Part shown: piece after piece, positions 58,529 to 64,000 of the stretch
Position numbering within the stretch: the first letter of the stretch is position 1
Layout of the letters: each line of letters starts with the position of its first letter
From: Drosophila miranda
Taxonomy: Eukaryota; Arthropoda; Insecta; Diptera; Drosophilidae
Direction of reading: 5' to 3'
Length of the DNA: 64,000 nt
Assembly: GCF_003369915.1 (NCBI RefSeq)
Contig: NC_046674.1
Location: 20,463,657 to 20,527,656, forward strand
The notes under the pieces: generated by a model
Database searches by the model: none
What the model was told of the DNA's origin: nothing
What the model saw: only the letters and a program-made list of their open reading frames with translations
Translations under genes and position numbers: made by a program

Positions 58529-61500
58529 TCACTCCACATCCATATTGGGATTGGACGCACTCTGTGCGTTGTTGTCCACGTCCATCTTGTCGCCGGCCTT
58601 GCCAGTGGGCTCGCCTCCGTTCTGCTCTGCATTCGCCTCGGCATCCTTGGTCGGTGTCGCCGTCTTGGTCGGAGCCGGCTTCGGTTTCGCACGGTTCACC
58701 ACCGAGCTGACGCAGGCATTCAGAGACTGCACCTCAAAGCGAACGTGTGCCAGCTGGACGGGACTGTCTGCGGTGCGTGGCGACTGCGCGAACTTGGCCA
58801 AGTTGACATCAAGCCATTTTTGGGCCTTTTCCGCAGTCTCCGAGATATTGATGAACTCGGTCTCCGTCAGGTGATCGTATTTGGGCAGACCCTTGCGGAA
58901 CTCGGCCACCGCCAGGCGGGCAATGGCAATGCTGCCCTTCAGCTCCTCAAACACGGCCGGACACTGATCGTAGTCGTTGGCCCGCTGCTTGATGGGGTCC
59001 GTTTTCTTACGCAGCGCCTCCAGACGGTTGGCATAAGTCTCACGTTCGCAGTTCTCGCCATCTTCGTACAGCCAGTTCTCGAGATCATTCAGCTGCGACA
59101 CAATAGCCTCGCGCTCCGTCTCCAGCACAAAGCGTTTCAAGGGTCCCCCCTAAATTGAATAGCATAGAATAGAATATAGAAATGTTAGCCTAGAGCTGAG
59201 TGCCACTGATTAAGTTACATACCTGCAGCTTATTGCGCATATCGTAGACAAACTCCTCTAATGCATTTCTGGCGTCGATGCGCTCGGTCTCCTTCAGGTC
59301 GCTGCCAATCATTTTGGCCTCCTGCTGTGTGTAGTTGCTCAGATCCACGGGGCTGAAACCGTGTGTGGACACCTCCAGAGGCAGCTCAGTGGCTTTTCCG
59401 GGCTTCTTCTTCTTATCGGAGCCCTAAGCACCAAAAGAAGAGCATCAATTAATCAAAATGCCAATCCAAATGAAAGAGATTGCATTGATTGCATAGAGGG
59501 AAAGTTCAATTCAAGTTTTCAATTCAAGTTCAAATAGAAAGAGGAAATCGAATCGCAGCAGCAACAAGAAAACATCAACAATAAAGCGAAGAGGAAAAAA
59601 ACAGCTCCAAGCAACAGCCTACAATAGGGGCAGCAGAGTTCTTTTGGTATTTATAGGGTGTATTGTATAGCATATTGGTTTTATATGACACTCGGTTCGG
59701 TTCGCTTCGGTTCGGTTCGGTTCGGCTCGGGGATCGATTGGATTGAATTTCTGGGCGAGTAATTAACAAATAATAAAATCAATCGGTATGTATGTATGTA
59801 GATCGGTTCGGTGCATGTAAAAGCAACAAATAAATTGGCAAATTGTGTAAGCATGTTTAGAGATACTTTGCAGAGATATTTTTATTTTTTTCTTTCTTTT
59901 TTTCAGTTGGGAGCACAAAGGGTAGGCGGCTTATGAGCGGTCTTCTTCATTCGTTTCATTATCGATTGGAAAGGATAAAGAACACAAAAACTTCAAAGGC
60001 AATCAAATGTTCAAATGTTTTTGTGCTTTAGCTTTCTTTTAATTTTTTTGTTTCTTTTCTTGTTTTTGTTAACTTTCGTTATTTCCAATTTCTTGACACA
60101 CAAAATATAGGGAAGAAGAACATTTATTTTTAACATTATTATTTGGTGTGTGGTTTTTTTCTTTGGTTGTTTTTTTTTTTAATTGAAATTTGAGGAAATT
60201 TGAGGAAAACGTACCGAACTAAACCAGCCCTTGACCCGCTGTGCCCACCCTTGTCCGCCAGGTGATGAGGCTGTTGATGCATTATTATCATCGTCATTCT
60301 CATAATATGCCTACGAGAGAGCAAAAACACGCGCGCGTTCGCAAACATATCCAAAACAAACAAACAAAATCAAATATTTGAGTGGTTGTTTATACATCTA
60401 TATAGATATATATATACTATAATGGGTGATATACATCAGAAAACACATTCAAATTTGTATGTCTACACAATTTTCAAACAAACAAAAAACAAAACAAAAA
60501 AATATAGTTTATTCTACAGAAGTGGAATATCGTTAACCGGATCTTAAAACACCGACCCCAGATCAATCAACACCAATAACAAGAACATTAATATGATTTC
60601 GATTTAGTATTATTAAACAATCAATTATCATTTTACGGGTATATGCAGGGGGGGGCTTTGATAGAGCTGCAATAAAATACATTATCGATGTTTAAACAAA
60701 TAAAATCGATCAAAAAAGCACACAGTCCTTCAAAACTGTGTTGCCAATAGCAGTCTTCAGAAAAAAAATAGAAAGCCTTCTGCTGTTGTGAATCGTGTTT
60801 GGGGCTTTTTCAAGAGGCTTACGACGGCTTCGTCGCAGACATATAAGACATATATTTTATAAATGGAACATCGATTATAGCCTTATGATATTCAACTTTG
60901 CTAACTGATTAACTGCACAAACAGAGACAGCCTTATGGTAAACGCCTGCAGTGAGAGCAAGAGAGGAGTATGCGTCCAGCTGGCTTTCATGAAGCAGCGC
61001 TGCGACTGAAATTATCGATTGTTACACTTTCCGTATCCAATTGTTCTGGCTGGCTGGCCCTGTGTGTTGGACTAATAGCCGGGGGGCTTGTCTGCCTCAC
61101 GTGCTATCTCTCTCTCTCTTCGCAGCAAAGTTAGCAAACGTCTAATGCCATAAGGCAATTTGCAACTCTAAAAAGGGAGCTTTATCTAATTAAAGACAAA
61201 AAACAAGAAAACTAGACACCGTTTATGGACTTTATGCCACAAACCAAACGAATCAAAAAACAATTTGAACAAAAGTTAAGGAAATTTAAGAAAATCCTAA
61301 AATCGGCAGGCCGAATCGCCAAGAACCCTTGGAAAAAAAGCAGAACAGAAACTGGTAAATTGATATGATGGAAGGATGGAACGATATATGCGTGATTAAT
61401 CTGTATATCAACAGTAGAGCATAGGTAAAACGGACATAAAGTGGAATACTTAGAAAATAAAATGCCGGTTGGATGGATACAACACTGTAATTGAATTATT

Positions 61501-63297
61501 TGCAATCCAGTTCTACTCGTACCTACCTACCGCCCTAAATCTACCTACAACTTTCAGCCAACAAAATGAGAGCAAAATGTACAAAAGAAAGTGGGTTGAG
61601 TGAGATGCAAAGGAGGTTGGAGGATAAGTAAAAACGAAAATGGAAACTGCGGAACAACTCCTAGCCACAACAGAAGAAGATGATGACGATGAGCTTGCGA
61701 ACCGAGGAGTAGATGGCACACTCACCTCCTGCTGGCCGTCGGCGTTCTCGCCCAAATTGCTGGCTCCTCCGGCCTGTTCGCCGAGTTTCTCATCGCTGGC
61801 AGCCTGCTCTGCGGCGGCGGCAGCAGCAGCAGCCTCTTCCGCTTCCTTCTTCTCCACCAGAGTGGCTGAGGAGATCAGCACAATGCCGTTGTTGTTGATG
61901 CGCACCTTGAGCTTGACCTCCTGGCCCTCCCCGCGCTCGTTGGGCTTGACATCCTTGACCTTCCACACGCCAATGGTCTGATCGGGATATGGGATCTGTT
62001 GCCCATAAACTATCGACACATTGAAGGGTCCCTTGCGGTTGATGGTCAGCAGGCGGCTGAATGGCGAGGCATGGAACTGTGGGAAGATCTCAATCTCTCC
62101 CGGTCCGGCCGTGCCCTCGCTGTCCCACAGGACCTTCACGGCATAGTTCTGTATGTCGGTCACTCCGAATTCCCGGACACGCACAGCCGGCGACATGATG
62201 GCGCACTGGAGGGCGGCACCGCGCGACACGGCCTCATCCTGGTTGAGGGTGGTGCTGGCCGGCTTGTTGAACACCTGCAATGGAGAAGCGAGAGGCCAGG
62301 GTTAAAGAGGAAATGCGGATAGGAAGGCGGGAGCCAAGACATCACCTGCTCGATGAGCTGCTTGACGGATGGAATGCGCGAGCTGCCGCCAACAATTTCC
62401 ACGGAGTGTATATCATCGAGCTGCAGCTTCGATTCGTCCAGCAGACGCTTGAAGGTCTGTTCAACGCGCTGCAACACGGGAGCGCAGAGCTCCTCCATTT
62501 GGGAGCGCTGCATAGACGAGGAGACGTCGATGTCCTCCAAGAAGCATTCAATGTTCAAGGGCAATTTAGTGCTGTTGGCGGACATCTGCTTCTTCAGCTT
62601 CTCAATCTCCGTGAGTAGGCGGAGATTGGCTCGGGCATTGGTCTTGGCATTGATCTTATAGCGCTCCTGGAACTCCTTGGAAAAGTACTCGGCCATGGCC
62701 AGGTCAAAGTCTCGTCCACCGATTTGGTCCCAGGTGCTGGCCAACATCTTCAGCTTGCTCTTGGTGAACGAACAGGCACTGACCTGCAGTGCCGAGTGGC
62801 CAAAGTCAATGAATATGACGTTCTTTGGCTTTTCCTCGAACAGATCGTTCTTGTAGAAGCCATACGCTAGAGCGGTGGCCGTCGTCTCGTTCAACAGACG
62901 CAGCACGTTCAGTCCGGCAATCTGGGCAGCGTCCAGCAGGGCCCTACGCTCGGCATTCGTGAAGAAGATGGGACAGGCGATGACACAGTCGTTCACCTGT
63001 GTCTGCATAGCGGCAGCCGAGGTCTCCTTCAGCTTAGTGAACAGCATGGCTGTCAGCTGCTCGGGACTGAAATGCTGATCCTCCTCCAAGTAGTTGACCT
63101 TGAAGCCGATGCTGCCATCGGCGCGCGCCTCCACGCGCGCTGGAATGCTCGTGAGTTCGTGTTGTACATGTGGATCGTTGAATTTGCGTCCGAGCAGACG
63201 CTTGAAGCCGCCGACTGTGTTTTTCATATTTGTCACCTGTTGATTTTTGGCGGCTACGCCAATGATTCGCTTCTTTCCATCGAAGGCCACAGCTGAG
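58529..63297 (-). CDS. Hsc70Cb: Hsc70Cb, Hsp110-family chaperone (first exon outside the window)
   Basis: Coding exons: 63297-62346, 62274-61726, 60310-60215 (cassette), 59423-59223 and 59150-58529. Exon 63297 begins with one base of a split codon and continues SAVAFDGKKRIIGVAAKNQQ; the conserved N-terminal exon (GIDFGNES in relatives) is not in the window. The ATPase part has GLNVLRLLNETTATALAYG and VEIVGGSSRIPSVKQLIEQ. The peptide-binding part has GPFNVSIVYG, followed by an Ala/Glu-rich insertion (KKEAEEAAAAAAAA) typical of Hsp110, and a helical C-terminal domain (ETEREAIVSQLNDLENWLYE) ending in MDVE. Hsp110s are nucleotide-exchange factors for Hsp70 and act in the cytosol in disaggregation; the fly protein suppresses polyglutamine toxicity. 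It converges on Neurl4. Confidence 0.94.
60215..60310 (-). CDS. Hsc70Cb: Cassette exon of Hsc70Cb (32 codons)
   Basis: Flanked by CTCGTAG| and TTCG|GTACGT, with phase 0 on both sides and a length divisible by three, so inclusion or skipping preserves frame. It encodes an acidic stretch (YYENDDDNN) and then GWAQRVKGWFSS, a small amphipathic segment, inserted just after the Ala/Glu-rich region. Known Hsp110s lack an obvious counterpart to this peptide, which suggests alternative use. Confidence 0.65.
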
Positions 63298-64000
63298 CTG
63301 TCGGATGAGAGGTAAGACGGCTCAGATTAGTTCAAGGCAACGAGTCGTATATGGTTAAAATCAAAGCAAAATCAATTTTCGATTTAAGTACAGTCGAAAC
63401 CATGCAAAAGCGACTAAACTCAATCAATCAATATTGTACTTTTTCTCTTGAGAATTGTTTTCCATGGTCACCCTGTTTCTACAGTGGTACAAGCCTATGT
63501 ATGTACATATATCCCTGTCCTACAATGTGTTTCCAACCCTTCCAACCCAACGCATATGTAGATGTTCTCGTGCACACACACGTGGGCTTCACTGTATAAA
63601 TGCGTCAGTGTGCTGTCTGTGTTTGCCGGCTTTGGGTTTATTTTTGACAGCTAGCTTTGCACACGTTTTTCTTCTCTCTCTATCTCTCTCTCCTCCATCT
63701 TCTTCTTATTGCTCTAACGCTCTCACAACAGCTGCTGCTGGCTGGCGCTCGTTCTCTGCGTCTCGTCTCTTACCTTTGATGCTGCCTTTCTTGACCGCAT
63801 GACGCATGCATTGCCTTGTGCGATGTGTGTATGTGTGTGCCAAAAAAAAGTAAATTCAAATAAGCACAGAAGAGTGGAAATTGGGCCCACGCAATCCACA
63901 TTTAAATTAAAAACATATATCCACGAGCACATATAAATATGTTAAGGAAAGGCAATAAATAAGCAGACAGACAGACGTTGCGTTGTGTTCTTTTTGTGGC
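63298..64000 (-). other. Hsc70Cb intron 1, running off the window
   Basis: Contains (CT)n near 63,672-63,693 and low-complexity DNA; no N-terminal Hsp110 exon is found, so that exon lies beyond 64,000. Confidence 0.75.

Noticed and set aside
61513..61725. Extension of the Hsc70Cb frame through the 61,726 donor
   Set aside because: Intron readthrough: a strong GTGAGT donor occurs at the boundary and the extension is serine- then hydrophobic-rich without conservation cues.

Overview
This is nuclear DNA of a Drosophila-type fly. The genes have short (about 55-120 bp) GT-AG introns mixed with a few of 4-9 kb, non-coding DNA dense in microsatellites, Drosophila-style start contexts, and dipteran retrotransposon and Helentron remnants. 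The gene set (an Fbp1-like hexamerin, breathless, Pex1, the formin Frl, Neurl4, Hsc70Cb) matches, from memory, genes at cytological 70C-D of D. melanogaster 3L (Muller element D). Divergence and simple-sequence density suggest a non-melanogaster species, possibly of the obscura group; the species is not proven. There is no bacterial operon, CRISPR or phage content.

Layout. 1-856 (+): C-terminal part of an Fbp1-like hexamerin. 0.86-10.2 kb: intergenic. 10,249-12,235 (-): second hexamerin-family gene. 12,602-23,867 (-): peroxisomal AAA-ATPase Pex1 in nine coding exons. Its seventh intron (7.5 kb) contains the complete FGF receptor gene breathless (12,996-16,275, same strand) and a cluster of three TACGTG sites expected of the tracheal enhancer. 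25,755-44,913 (-): formin Frl (FMNL family) in eleven coding exons plus one candidate alternative terminal exon; introns 1 and 2 (9.2 and 4.4 kb) carry a reverse-transcriptase fragment and a mini-me/DINE-1-like Helentron. 47,216-47,656 (+): TTDN1/MPLKIP-like protein. 47,775-48,620 (-): REXO4-type DEDDh exonuclease. 49,062-54,941 (+): Neurl4 with six NHR repeats. 55.1-57.1 kb: a scrambled zone with an inverted partial copy of Neurl4, short direct and inverted repeats, a protamine-like 50-residue ORF and a two-exon basic ORF. 58,529 to beyond the window (-): Hsp110 chaperone Hsc70Cb, first exon missing.

Functional links are limited: two hexamerin-family storage proteins lie convergently about 9 kb apart, and btl is nested inside Pex1 so both are read from one strand. 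The rest look like independent housekeeping or developmental genes.

Most noteworthy: same-strand nesting of btl in Pex1, with btl's poly(A) signal just before the next Pex1 exon; the three TACGTG sites; a GC-AG intron in the hexamerin gene; a DAD-less alternative end for Frl; a skippable exon in Hsc70Cb; and the rearranged, possibly gene-generating zone downstream of Neurl4. Exon boundaries were placed by hand from splice consensus, reading phase and remembered family conservation; no database search was run.
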